From: Periplaneta americana
Lineage: Eukaryota > Arthropoda > Insecta > Blattodea > Blattidae
Direction: 5' to 3'
NCBI RefSeq assembly: GCF_040183065.1
Contig: NC_091132.1
Location: forward strand, 157,144,102 to 157,208,101
Length of the DNA: 64,000 nt
In this document: positions 35,001 through 46,368 of the stretch, in pieces
Position numbering within the stretch: position 1 is the stretch's first letter
Layout: the number at the start of each line of letters is the position of its first letter
Program-made: the position numbers and the translations under genes
The notes under the pieces: model-generated
Database searches by the model: none
Seen by the model: only the letters and a program-made list of their open reading frames with translations
Told to the model about the DNA's origin: nothing

Positions 35001-36235
35001 CAGATCAGGTGTCTGTGATGGTATAGCTGCGGAGAAGGAGAGGCTTCTTTTTCTGCTCTTGAAGTCCTTCATTGCCCTAGACGACAATTTATTGAAATAT
35101 GGTAAAACTCTGACGTGTTAAATTGTTAGTCGTTATTCAACAGTGTTTTCCATTAAATCATTAAAATGTGCATAATACTAAAATGTTACAGGTGGCTAGT
35201 AAAACACTTAAAAAAGTTTCAGGGCTTTAAGTACTGTCGTATCCTCAGTAGCTATTGAGTCATCCAGCTAAAAACACGTACCTGGAACCAATACACTAAA
35301 TTCTCAGAATATTACAGTATTCATGACTCGCTTTTCTGTGTGGTTGAGCAAAGGAATGACAGGTTTCGGTATGCAGGCAGTCGTCATTTTATCACATCTT
35401 GCTTGACTTATTTCCATTGGATCAACATAATGCATAGGAACTTTTGTTTAACTTGTTGGGTGCAAACAGATGATCTGGAAGACATGTGGTAACTACCATC
35501 AAATGAGTTTCCATTTTCTCAGGAACCATGATCAAATTTTATGGTGTAGGAGTTGGAGCTACTTGATTGTGGTGTGATGGAATCCTTTATGAATAATTTG
35601 GCTGAAAATGTAATATTTACCATCAAATATTTGAAAAAAAAAACAACAACAATTTTCACTGTACCAGAAACTTTTGTTACACTCTCTAGATCTTTATTCA
35701 TCAGAGTAAAAATTTTAACTGTCGTAAATCTATGCATACTAACCTGTTTATTAGATGCTGACATAACTTCAACAATTATGTTAATAGATCTAAATTTCAC
35801 AGTTACAGCACGAAATATAATTATCTTTCTGAACCAAATATTAGACTGAACAAATCAAACAACTGTTTTAGCTCCATACCAGTTGCTACAATCAATAAAT
35901 TGTCACAACAGATACATATATTGTACATTTTAACACATTTAAAGTCATCTTGCAACATTTGATAATAGAAACCCACTTTTATGATATTAGGATTGTTTTG
36001 AGTGCCACGTAGGTGTGAGGCTGTCAAAATAGAGGGGTAAAATGGCACATTTGAGAAGAGCAGCACTATAGAACATTGGAGTTAAGCATGTTGTTAATGC
36101 CTTGACAGCAGTTTTCAGTTTGGCTTAGATTGTTCACTTGTATTGTTAAGAATTATGTTTGTCCATTTTTGAATCTTGCGTACACAAAACTTCAAAATTT
36201 TAAGACTCTGCATTTTACCCATATATTCAAGAAAC

Positions 36236-36347
36236 AGGTTTATGGCTTCATTCATCAGGCATACTAGGAGCAAGTCCTGATGAACTTAATGATGTTGAGG
36301 GGAAAAACATGTACACTTGAAATAAAATGCCCCTATATTCACTACAA
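36236..36347 (+). pseudogene. YqaJ nuclease fragment, right-arm copy
   Basis: G-L-W-L-H-S-S-G-I-L-G-A-S-P-D-E-L-N-D-V-E-G, then after an extra G, T-C-T-L-E-I-K-C-P-Y. It shares the frame-breaking G with the left-arm copy. It is truncated by the SINE B insertion. Confidence 0.75.
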
Positions 36348-36520
36348 CAGCGAGATGGTATTTGGCGAGATGAGGCCGAGAATTTGCCATAGATTACCTG
36401 GCATTCACCTTACGGCTGGGGAAACCTCGGAAAAAACCCAACCAGGTAATCGAACTCCCGTCCGAGCGCAACTTCAGACCGGTAGGCACGCGCCTTAACC
36501 GACTGAGCCACGCCGGTGGC
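36348..36520 (-). mobile_element. SINE family B copy
   Basis: The plus strand starts GCGAGATGGTATTTGGCGAG and ends CCTTAACCGACTGAGCCACG, the complement of a tRNA-like head. It is inserted at the outer end of the right arm. Confidence 0.85.
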
Positions 36521-38094
36521 TGCCGTTGCATAGTCTTGTCCTCGTTATTATAAAGTATAAAGACAATTTATATAACAAAAAAAACTATTCTTTAATCAAC
36601 AGACTGACTGATTCGCCAACTTAAATAACCTTAAACCCTATACGTAGGTTCCTGTTAATCCTTAGTTAATAGATAATACTGACTTTTACAAAATACGAAC
36701 ATTAAGAGTTGGAAAATGGGAGGCAGTAATGATCAAAATAAATATAGCGATTTATTTTTTTTTAACCAGCCGAAGTGCAGGTTTTATATTTAATACAAAG
36801 ACTCACTCATAAGATTGGGTTAGACTAATCTCTCAGAATTGTTTCTAAAATATATAAGGAATGTAAAAAAATTCAATGTCATATATGGCCTTCAAATAAC
36901 TTTTCAGTTTTTTTTTTTTTTTTTTTTTTTTTACTTCCTAACAGAGCAGAGAGGAGAGAGAAAGGAGTTGATGGTTTCAAAATTCACTAAAGTATATTTA
37001 ATTGGAGATGTAAAATTTAAATTGAAGTTTACTCTCTACAATATTGGTTAAACATTCTTTGACGTTTTAAATACCATCTCCTAAGGTACTGATGAAAAGG
37101 CAGAAGAGCGTGAGAGATTTCAAGTCATCCGAGCTCGATAAAAGTCGATATCTGGGGATCTTTGTTATCACAGAATACGAATAAGGTATAATTTTGTTCG
37201 AATTTGTCCCTAAAGTCGTGGAGTGGAACAAAATGGGTGAAAAATTAATTTAGATATCTCGGGGGTTTTCCAGACGAAAATTACGAATAATACAATTTGT
37301 GCCAATTCAATATGGCAGTTTCAGTACTATGATTTATATAAAAAAAAATAATACATCGGATAACGCAGATGGACATAAACACAGGTGCCATATATACAGT
37401 ATTTAAGGGGATAATGTAACACCTTTCGATAGTACACATTTACTAAATTCCGAAAGTGTAAGTTTTACATATTCTGAATGAGTTTTGTGCTGGAATTTAG
37501 TGTAATCATCAGCCAATACCTCTAGATTAATAAACAACTTTTTAGAATTCCTAAAATATTTATTGTGAACGGTAACTATATTTTTCAATTGGTGCAATTT
37601 GTGCAGGGAAAATTGGTTCCTCCGATATTTTGTACGATTTTGAATATTTAAAAATGTTTTCTTCTATGAATCAGAATGTGTGTGTTACAAAAATTATTGC
37701 CCTTGCAATATCCATCGCATTCCTATTTATTATACCTTTATATAAATCTAACTTCCGCGGAATGAAATTTTAATCAATAAACAATAAACAATAAACAATA
37801 AACAGCATATATATATATATATATATATATGCATGCAATGCTTTTTTTCCTTTTAATTTAGAAAATGTAGGAGCATATTGTAAAATTATTGTGAACGAAA
37901 GTCATTTACATGTATTTAAGGTATTCTTTGAATCGGACTGTACCGTGGTGTGTTTCATAATAATGATATAAGCTGCGATTATGAAAATATAATTGACTCA
38001 GAACATTATCACACTCATTCATGCAGTTCACACAAACAATATTGGCTCGCCTACTGGAAATGTCGAGGACACCTGCCAAAATTGTTGCCTCTGA
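36521..38094. other. No gene seen; AT-rich
   Basis: Unremarkable AT-rich DNA with a run of T near 36909-36932 and an (AT)n microsatellite at 37808-37834. Short frames have no similarity I know. Confidence 0.5.
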
Positions 38095-38285
38095 CTGTAA
38101 CCACAGTCTAGTATATTCAGTCACGAAGCTCAATATGTAGTAAATAGGCATCCATACATAGTTGCTAACCACTAGGATTGCTAATATCGCCTCATTACAA
38201 GCAATGCGAAATAGTACCGGCACAGTCTATTGTTCGTAACACCCTCACAACGCAAGCTTCGTGACTGTATATACTAGAATGTGCT
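38095..38285. mobile_element. Small MITE-like inverted repeat
   Basis: TCTAGTATATTCAGTCACGA near 38106 faces TCGTGACTGTATATACTAGA ending near 38278, with about 25 bp of strong matching and a weaker GTAACC outer match. The open frame 38223-37906(-) crossing it looks incidental. Confidence 0.6.
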
Positions 38286-39968
38286 GTAACCAAAAGACTA
38301 AATTATTTCCCATCTCCATGTGCACCAACTAGCGAGAAGTCCATACACTATCACAAAATATGAAAAAAAATATTGCGAAAATAACTGCAAAAATCTTGGT
38401 AGCATACAAACCTCTGGTCACAGGAGAGCCATATTCTACTACGAAACGGGTAAAAAACACAAAAACAAAATATATACAGAACAAGCTTTTTATTGTTTGA
38501 ACACTTATTCTTAATCATAAACAAAAGCGATCTAAGAGACATTATTGTATAAAATATGATTCTTTTCTTTTATCAGCACTGTCATGATGGGGAACATAAT
38601 TACCAAATAAACTTCTTTTGTGGAATGAAATAATATATTCGCATACCCTTGCCTCTTGTCAGCTCTCACTCTTATGCATTCACTTCACTTAAGATTATTT
38701 ATTGACGTCGTACAGGCCGAGATATCTGACTTTTAATGTCCAGCAGTCTTAAGCATTATCCACTGTCAATGTTATAGCAAAGACCAAGAGTAACAGTTGA
38801 AACCTCTATTCATAGAGAAATCACGGGCTGCTAACAATTTAGTAATGAGTTGGTTCTATTTATATAACAGTGTATTGATGTCTGCCCGATAGTAAAAAGA
38901 TTGCAACATCCTTTTTGTCTCAATTACGTCATTAGATCTATTGACAAATAGTAAGAAGGATCCAAAAACATACCGCAGGAGGGCCAGATGGTACCTCTAA
39001 TGAACATATCGATTGTGTTTAGGTGAGACATATTTTATTTTTGTGACTATTTTTGTTGTAACCTGTGCAATTAGTTAAAATTTAATAAGAAAACCTGAAG
39101 TTATGTTTTTTGACAGTTATGTTTACATTCCCTCATATAAAGTAACTAATAATGTGTTAAAATATAATTATAGGTGTTTCTAATTAAAAAAAAAAAGAAT
39201 TATGGGTTAAGCCTGTTTACTTTAACACAATATCATAGTTCTTTCTCTTTTCTATCAGAAATATGCATATACATATTGAACGGATGTCTGCAACTTGGAG
39301 AGATGCTATACACCTGGCATTTGTATGAATTAAAAATATTTCTCACATAACTATAATGTTCCTACTAATATGGACATAAGATACCCACTTTAAGATGAAT
39401 CGTGGTATCACATGAAAATTTAAGCTTTCATTACAAGACACTTCAGCAGCGTTCATAACTAGGGCAGTATATATAATTATTAGTGGCTACACAATTAGGA
39501 ATTTATTACATAGGTAGGCCATATAACAAATTTATAAACTACTGTAATATCATAAACAATTTAATTACTACTAATTTACAATGCATAAACAATATAACCT
39601 TAATAAAAGAAGAAACAATAGCGCATTTTCCTCTTTAGTATTGTAAACATAAAAAGACACATGCAGTTTTTAAAATCATGGCAATTATAGAGTTTGATTA
39701 CTTTTGGACAATTTCTTAGAAACTTCCATTTTCGACGCATTTCACTGTCGTAAAAATGATAGAAATATTTTCATTTGTCGGAATTAACTATAACCTAACT
39801 AACCTAAGAATAGTAGATTAGGTTAGGTTACGTTGATATAGGTGATTTCCGACATTCAAAGTAGTTCTATCACTCTTACGTGGTAAAATACGGCAAAAAT
39901 AAGAGTTGGAAAAAAAAGTTCAAAATGACTAATTACCAGGAAATATAATAAGCTCAACATCGTACCAA
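38286..39968. other. No gene seen; AT-rich
   Basis: No recognisable gene or repeat. Two GGTTA units lie at about 39820-39830. Confidence 0.45.
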
Positions 39969-40208
39969 TTAGACGTGAAGTGGTGAGTATAGGATCTCCC
40001 AAACTGCTTTCAAAATATCCCCACAATTGCCACATTCACGATCGGATAACACACCGTGATTAATTAAGAACACACGTAATTTTTCTTCCTTCAGTGTAAT
40101 AAATTCTGCCTCACTCATTCTACACACCATGCACTTATCACCATCTACTCCCATCGAAGTCATAAAGACAAAAGATAGTCTACATCTCGTGCACAATACG
40201 GGCGACAT
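39969..40208 (-). CDS. Small cysteine-rich ORF, unknown
   Basis: A 79-residue frame starts at a good ATG: M-S-P-V-L-C-T-R-C-R-L-S-F, then M-G-V-D-G-D-K-C-M-V-C-R-M, L-R-V-F-L-I-N-H-G-V-L-S-D-R-E-C-G-N-C-G. Three CxxC pairs suggest zinc binding. The stretch L-x-x-F-L-x-x-x-G-V-L-x-x-x-x-C-x-x-C-G resembles the N-terminal part of Merlin/IS1595-type transposases and their exapted relatives, which is only a weak similarity from memory. No catalytic domain follows on the minus strand; the frame ends at 39969 or could splice onward. It may be a real exon, a transposon relic or chance. Confidence 0.35.
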   Translation of the reverse strand: MSPVLCTRCRLSFVFMTSMGVDGDKCMVCRMSEAEFITLKEEKLRVFLINHGVLSDRECGNCGDILKAVWEILYSPLHV

Positions 40209-40268
40209 GTTGGCTGTGAGGTAAGTGCACATACGCGGATTTGGATAATAAAAACCTAAATTAACCAA

Positions 40269-41309
40269 ATCTTCGTATATGCAAGATGTGCATCAGGAGC
40301 ACAGAGGGACCTTCTTGATTTGATCTAGATTTCGTCTGGAATGTGTACGCGAAAATAAATCCAAGTAATGATCACGCTAGCACTGAACGAGAGGTAGACA
40401 AAAGACAGATATTTGAACACGGCAACTGACTGACCAATCGAACTCCCCACCCAACAACCTCCACTTAAACCGAGCCACCAATCCTAACAACGCCCGGAGA
40501 ATTCAACCGTATGTATCCTAATAAATCACTGAATAAATAAGAAAAAATATAAATCAAAATATTGTTTTCACGTTATGAAACTACCCTATAATCGAGAGCG
40601 ATTATTTAAAAACAAAAACGCTCAATAGTCAAACTCCATAATTTCCGAAACAATCTTTACAAAATATTTGCAGCTATGGAAATCACAAGTCTTCTGTCGG
40701 TATTAGTCGTTTTCTCTGCAGAAACATGGTCTAATCAATCATGGTGCCCACAGGGTTACCAACTTAGACCTTTAGAAATCTCTGTGCCAAGTTAAATCCC
40801 TTCTTTATGAAAAAAAGAAGCCAATAGTTTTTATTTAAAAAAAAAAACACAGAAAAAAGTACAAACTAATACTGGCTTCTTTTCTTCTCTTAATATTTGA
40901 TGAAAACTATTGACAATATTAGTCATGATATTTGCACTCTGAGTCTCCAAATCTATGATTTTTTTTGAGTTCAAAGTCGAAATACATAAAGCCAGCTTCA
41001 GAACATCTACTGTCGAGGCGCCATTTGAAATACTTACGCGATATTGTAAAGATCATATCCAGAGGCCCACTTTTCGCACAAACATAAGTCTGCTGACATG
41101 TCCATAACTTTATTATTCCCACTATAAACATCTTCACCTACCTCCTGTTTATTGTGGTACCAGAGCATCCTGTTAACTACTACAATACATTTTCTGTAGT
41201 CCAAATTTAATATTTTTGCTGAAAATGACTGGGCACATGACTCGCAATACAGTAGAGACACCCACAAAAGCAAGGAAGAAGATGAGAATCTGATGATGGA
41301 TTGTATTTT
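40269..41309. other. No gene recognised
   Basis: A short C-rich tract (about 40440-40505) is followed by AT-rich sequence. Two overlapping minus-strand frames (41137-40919 and 41273-41034) have no known similarity. Confidence 0.4.
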
Positions 41310-41820
41310 TTTCTACATTCTTCGGACTTCATAGACTTTTCATCCGTATTAGTGCTTCCTTGAATTTTCACACTTCTCGAAACCGAAAATTGCTTTCCAC
41401 AAACATTGCAGTTATATGGCTTGTTGGATGTGTATACATGGTCATACTTTAGTGATCACTACATCGTGAAAATTTCATTTCACATTGCTCTTCGTAATGG
41501 CTTCCAGCCTGTGTGTAAAAGTGCATGATGTTTCAAATTATTCGAATCAGAAAAATTCTACTACTTATACTGTATATACCGTTCATGCTTTCGTTATTAC
41601 TAGATTATAAAATTTTCATTCCACATATAACTCATCTGAATGGCTTCTCACCTGTCTGTAAAAGTTCATGACGTTTTAAATTACTCCAACCAGAAAAATT
41701 CTTTCCACATATAACACAAATTTTATCTCATGTGCACGCGTTCACGGTTCCATTGATGAGTACACTGTGAAAAATTCTTTTGTCATATATAATATCTCAA
41801 TGACTTCTCGCTTAACAGGT
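41310..41820 (-). pseudogene. Decayed C2H2 zinc-finger array, distal part
   Basis: Minus-strand finger remains are recognisable: I-C-V-I-C-G-K-N-F-S-G-W-S-N-L-K-R-H-E, L-x-T-G-E-K-P-F-R, and further down Y-N-C-N-V-C-G-K-Q-F-S-V-S-R-S-V-K. Stops and frame changes occur between and within fingers. This array continues the decayed tail at 42840-43134; the two are separated by the 1-kb element at 41821-42826. It appears to be the former 3' end of the neighbouring zinc-finger gene's array, or of an adjacent paralogue. Confidence 0.75.
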
Positions 41821-42826
41821 TGATTCACGAGGAGGTAAAAAATTTAGGATGTGAAATCTGAAATCAATCTGAGTCAAAAAGTTGATATGAATATGGGTCC
41901 GTTTTCGAACGGTTACGGAGATACGGCTCTTTGATTTCACAAAAATTTCTGGGATTCCATAGTACCAACTGGCTTATAGAAGCAGATAACAGAAAAATTT
42001 AAAGTTTATATTCACGTACATATACATACTTAATATTCTACATGTCGAGGTCGATGTTTTCGCACATTTTCAAAGGTTACCTGCTTCTGCATCAATGCAC
42101 TGTTCCTCTCGGGCGTGAATCGCGCTCGTCGCTCGGGAGTTGCTCGTGGCTATTTTTATGCAGCGTGCAGCAACCAAAATATGGTCGATTAGCACCTCTC
42201 TCGTTTCCTCCTTCCTTTGGTATACCAAGTCTTTCATCCAACCCCATGGACAGTAAATAGTCTTCGATATGGTACTCTTCTGTTGGGAAAGCGTCGTTCA
42301 TATTCAGCGACGGCATGCAAGGAACATCCACCGCACAAACTATAAACATACACATTATCGGCGTATTTTGCAGTCGAAAATTTATAAGGCATCTTGAAAA
42401 ACACAACTAAACACTTCCGATAACTGTACCTGTGTAACTATTGTACTGTAATTAGCTGACTGAACTGATGATAGGCTACTGTATTTGTCTTATGCGCGGA
42501 ATCTGTGTTATTACATCAGATAATGACAGCCGATTGGACATTTTTAATGCCCCATCACCCAGTTTGTCAGGTGAATTAAATTATCCACGTCGCTCACAAT
42601 AAAGATTCCAATGTCACGTCATTAATCGCAATCCGTGACTTTGTCTCACATCTCACGTCTGTAGTGTATGGTAACGTCTGATTCACATTGGGGCGAGACG
42701 TTTCAACAAAAAATAATGCCTCTAACTCCGCCATAGTTCGAAAGCGGACGTAGGTTCATAGTATTTTTCACTCAAAATGGCCTAAGATATCGTGTCCTAA
42801 ATTTTTTTACTTTTCGTCGTGTATCA
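41821..42826. mobile_element. 1-kb element J inserted in the zinc-finger tail
   Basis: Diverged inverted ends of about 100 bp lie at 41821-41930 and 42720-42826. Both start TGAT-CACGA and share AAAAAATTTAGGA, TTGAGT and CCGYTTTCGAAC. The ends abut zinc-finger sequence on both sides. A 104-residue minus frame (42406-42092; N-M-N-D-A-F-P-T-E-E-Y-H-I-E-D-Y) has no known similarity. No target duplication was evident. Confidence 0.6.
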
Positions 42827-42839
42827 CCTATACGAGTAC

Positions 42840-43134
42840 ATGATTCTTAAACTAGGAAATTTTGAAATTTGTTTTCCGCGTATATCGCAACCGAGTCGCT
42901 TCTATCCAGTATGTAACAATGCATGTTTTTTTAGACTAATAGATTGCGAAAATTTCCTTACATATATCACAACCGAATGGCTTCTTGCCAGTATGTACGC
43001 CTTCATGTTTCTTTACACAACTAGGTGCCGAAAATTTCCTTCCGCGTATCTCACAATTGAATGTCTTCTCCCCAGTGTGTACACGTTCATGCTTCTTTCG
43101 ATAAGGAATTTGCGAAAATTTCTTTCCGCGTATC
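42840..43134 (-). pseudogene. Frameshifted zinc-finger tail
   Basis: Just beyond the stop of the zinc-finger exon, the array continues in another frame: F-S-Y-E-I-R-G-K-K-F, F-N-C-E-I-R-G-R-K-F, F-G-C-D-I-C-K-E-I-F, then a further shifted finger. The shift comes from two missing bases in the linker (plus strand CTCCCGTGTG near 43155 where sister repeats read CTCCCCTGTGTG). Zinc-binding cysteines are already replaced (Y-E-I-R, C-E-I-R), consistent with loss of constraint after the new stop. Confidence 0.8.
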
Positions 43135-44953
43135 TCATAACTGAATGCCTTCTCCCGTGTGTACGCGTTCATGCTTCTTCCGATAAGCAATTTGCGAAAA
43201 TTTCTTTCCACATACACCACAACTGAATGGTTTCTCGTCTCTGTGAATTAATATATGCATATTTAGAATACTAGACCGCGAAAATTTCTTTCCACATATA
43301 TCACAGCTGAATGGCTTTTCGCCTGTGTGTAGACGTTGATGTCTTTTCTGATGACTAGATTGAGAAAATTTCTTTCCACATATATCACAACTGAAAGGCT
43401 TCTTGCCCGTGTGTACCACCTCATGCTTCTTTAGCGAACTAGAATACGAAAATTTTTTACCGCAAGTATCACAGCTGTATGCCTTCTCCCCTGTGTGTAC
43501 GCGATCATGCTTCTTTCGATAAGCAATTCGCGAAAATTTCTTTCCACATACACCACAACTGAATGGTTTCTCGTCTCTGTGAATTAATATATGCATATTT
43601 AGAGTACTAGACCGCGAAAATTTCTTTCCGCATATATCACAGCAGAATGGCTTCTCGCGAGTGTGTAGCAGTACATGCCTCTTCTGATGGCTAGATCGAG
43701 AAAATTTCTTTGCACATACATCGCAACTGAAAGACTTCTTGCCTGTGTGGACGACTTCATGTTTCTTTAGCGAACTAGAATGCGAAAATTTTTTTCCACA
43801 TGTGTGACAACTGAATGTCTTCTCCCTTGTGTGTACACGTTCATGCTTCTTCCGATAAGCAATTTGCGAAAATTTCTTTCCACATACACCACAACTGAAT
43901 GGTTTCTCGTCTCTGTGAATTAATATATGCATATTTAGAGTACTAGACCGCGAAAATTTCTTTCCACATATATCACAGCTGAATGGCTTTTCGCCTGTGT
44001 GTAGACGTTGATGTCTTTTCTGATGACTAGATTGAGAAAATTTCTTTCCACATATATCACAACTGAAAGGCTTCTTGCCCGTGTGTACCACCTCATGCTT
44101 CTTTACCGAACTAGAATACGAAAATTTTTTACCGCAAGTATCACAACTGTATACCTTCTCCCCTGTGTGTACACGATCATGCTTCTTTCGGTAAGCAATT
44201 TGCGAAAATTTCTTTCCACATACACCACAACTGAATGGTTTCTCGTCTCTGTGAATTAATATATGCATATTTAGAATACTAGACCGCGAAAATTTCTTTC
44301 CACATATATCACAGCTGAATGGCTTTTCGCCTGTGTGTAGACGTTGATGTCTTTTCTGATGACTAGATTGAGAAAATTTCTTTCCACATATATCACAACT
44401 GAAAGGCTTCTTGCCCGTGTGTACCACCTCATGCTTCTTTACCGAACTAGAATACGAAAATTTTTTACCGCAAGTATCACAACTGTATACCTTCTCCCCT
44501 GTGTGTACACGATCATGCTTCTTTCGGTAAGCAATTTGCGAAAATTTCTTTCCACATACACCACAACTGAATCGCTTCTTGTCGGTGTGAATTAATATAT
44601 GCATATTTAGAATACTAGACCGCGAAAATTTCTTACCACATATATCACAGCTGAATGGCTTTTCGCCTGTGTGTAGACGTTGATGTCTTTTCTGAAGACT
44701 AGATTGAGAAAATTTCTTTCCACATACATCACAACTGAACGGCTTTACACCTGTAAGGACACGAGGATGTATTTTATGATTATGCAAATTTAAACAATCC
44801 TTAAACGCCTTACGCTTGTGCAAAGAAGAATGGCTTTTGAGTTTTGCAGAGTCGAAAAACTGCTTTCCACAAACATCAAATTTGAATGTCTTTTCATCTG
44901 TCTGCAGGCATTCGTCTTCTGTGACACTTCTGTGGCAGGGTGGCTCCCGAATC
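43135..44953 (-). CDS. C2H2 zinc-finger protein, 3' coding exon (19 fingers)
   Basis: Probable nuclear DNA-binding regulator. The exon begins after a good acceptor (TTTGTTCACAG) and encodes about 605 residues. A short acidic lead (R-I-R-E-P-P-C-H-R-S-V-T-E-D-E) is followed by two degenerate fingers (F-K-F-D-V-C-G-K-Q-F lacks its first Cys; F-K-D-C lacks a partner), then 19 regular 28-residue C2H2 fingers with T-G-E-K-P-type linkers, ending H-T-G-E-G-I-Q-L and TGA (43135-43137). Fingers repeat in a 4-finger cycle marked by S-Q-S-S-H-Q-K-R-H, S-R-S-S-I-L-N-M-H, S-Q-I-A-Y-R-K-K-H and S-Y-S-S-S-V-K-K-H, so a 336-bp block was duplicated nearly five times. The array continues downstream, out of frame. 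Upstream exons are at 47793 and 58472. DNA target unknown. Confidence 0.9.
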
Positions 44954-45240
44954 CTGTGAACAAAAGGAGATTTGAGTTCAAGGAGTAAATACTAAAGCTG
45001 AATAAATCACTGAAAACAAAACTATATGCAATACAAATATACAAATTTAGTAAATAGCAACTTACGCCGAATAATTTGTTGTTGCATATAAATCTACTGA
45101 AATTAAAGCAGAGTGTAAAATTCCTGACAAAAGAATATAATTCAAAGAATACAGCAGCTATGCTCGCCACAAGTCAGTGGACCATACTGAGCCATGTGAA
45201 ACGAAAGAAAATCAAAATGTTGGTTAAAAATACGTGATAT

Positions 45241-45336
45241 CTATTATTGGAGAAAAATTCGTTCTGGCACAGGGAATCGAATCCAGGACCTCTCAGCTTT
45301 GCGCCAGTGCCGGAACGCATTTTTGTCCAATAATAG
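45241..45336. mobile_element. tRNA-headed foldback repeat C, short copy
   Basis: CTATTATTGG at 45241 pairs perfectly with CCAATAATAG ending at 45336. The arms continue through GAGAAAAATTCGTTCTGGCA (with mismatches) into a B-box-like GAATCGAATCC. It shares arm sequence with 48338, 50902 and 58790. Confidence 0.75.
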
Positions 45337-45344
45337 GTATCTAT

Positions 45345-46007
45345 ACTCTTTCTTTGAGACAAGAACAGAGATTAAGTGTGTTTGTGAATGAGGTTCTCAG
45401 GAAAATATTTAGAGCTAAGAGGGCTGAAGTTACAGGAGGTCCACACCTGTGGAGTAACGGTCAGCGCGTCTGGCCGCGAAACCAGGTGTCCCGGGTTCGA
45501 ATCCCGGTCGGGGCAAGTTACGTGGTTGAGGTTTTTTCCGGTGTTTTCCCTCAACCCAATATGAGCAAATGCTGTGTAACTTTCGGTGCTGGACCCCGGA
45601 TTCATTTCATTCAGACGCTAAATAACCTAGATGTTGATACAGCGTCGTAAAATAACCCAATAAAAAAAAGTTACAGGAGAATGGAGAAAGTTACACAACG
45701 CAGAACTACACACATTGTTTTCTTCACCTGACTCAATTACGAACATTATATCCAGACATTTGAGATGGGAGTGTAAGCAGCACATATTTGGCGAATCCAG
45801 ATATACATATAGAGTGTTAGTTCGGGGGCTGGCGAGAAAAAGACTTTTGGGGAGGCCGAGACGTCGATGGAAGGATATTAAAATCTATTTGAGGGAGGTG
45901 AGATATGATGATAGAGACTGGACTAGTTTTGCACAGGATAGGGACCAATGGCGGGCTTATGTGAGTGCAGGAATGAACCTACAGCTTCCTTAAAAGCCAT
46001 AAGTAAG
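45345..46007 (+). mobile_element. LINE fragment with 14-bp target duplication
   Basis: A 5'-truncated copy of the RRLRWAGHVARM family: Q-R-L-S-V-F-V-N-E-V-L-R-K-I-F, then after a SINE, L-L-G-R-P-R-R-R-W-K-D-I-K and D-Q-W-R-A-Y-V, ending in a (TAAG)n tail. TAATAGGTATCTAT occurs at 45331-45344 and 46008-46021. It landed at the edge of foldback repeat C. Confidence 0.9.
45439..45667 (+). mobile_element. SINE family A copy inside the LINE
   Basis: Full-length, with B box GGGTTCGAATCCC (45493-45505). It is flanked by a perfect 12-bp duplication AAGTTACAGGAG (45427-45438 and 45668-45679) copied from the LINE. Confidence 0.95.
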
Positions 46008-46045
46008 TAATAGGTATCTATGTGTTGACTACATATAATCCTAGA

Positions 46046-46280
46046 TCATAGATACCCAGATTGCTCGGCATTATAGGCTTTGACGGTAACAACTTTTGTC
46101 AGGTTTACTATGCTGCCATCTAGTTGTTACATAAGGAGTCATAACTCCCATCTGAATTGCATTGGCGACTGTACTGCCATCTCGTGTTGGTTTACGGCAG
46201 ACGGGTGGCGATCCTGGCGGTTGTTCTCTTCAAAGTGCAACCGATTTTAACATAGGAATGAGCAATCTTTGTGATCTGGG
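46046..46280. repeat. Possible MITE
   Basis: AGATCATAGATACCCAGATT at the left loosely mirrors the right side (CAATCTTTGTGATCTGGG). The segment is GC-richer than its flanks and holds ACTGCCATCT-like repeats. No clear target duplication. Confidence 0.4.
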
Positions 46281-46368
46281 ATATAATCAAGATTAATCAA
46301 TGAGGACGGCAAGGCCTCATATATGAAATTATATATAAAAATACATTATTTTATTCTTACAGATTTCA

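Larger units (their letters stand above)
33447..36347 (+). mobile_element. Right arm of the large inverted duplication
   Basis: A contiguous 2.9-kb inverted match to 24248-30246 without the 3-kb extra segment. Its outer end (..CCCCTATATTCACTACAA, 36347) is cut by a SINE B insertion at 36348. The inner end is at about 33447. Confidence 0.85.

Noticed and set aside
37906-38223. 105-residue ORF as a real gene
   Set aside because: It begins at a non-ATG codon inside a small inverted-repeat element and shows no domain.
42092-42406. Host gene on the minus strand
   Set aside because: It lies entirely inside the 1-kb element with inverted ends and has no known similarity or splice support.
44008-44595. 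Two identical 83-residue plus-strand ORFs
   Set aside because: Antisense shadows of the zinc-finger block repeat.
45372-45605. Protein-coding frames over the SINE A copies (also 5606-5866, 49051-49263)
   Set aside because: They are chance frames across the SINE body. The same peptide arises wherever the SINE lies.
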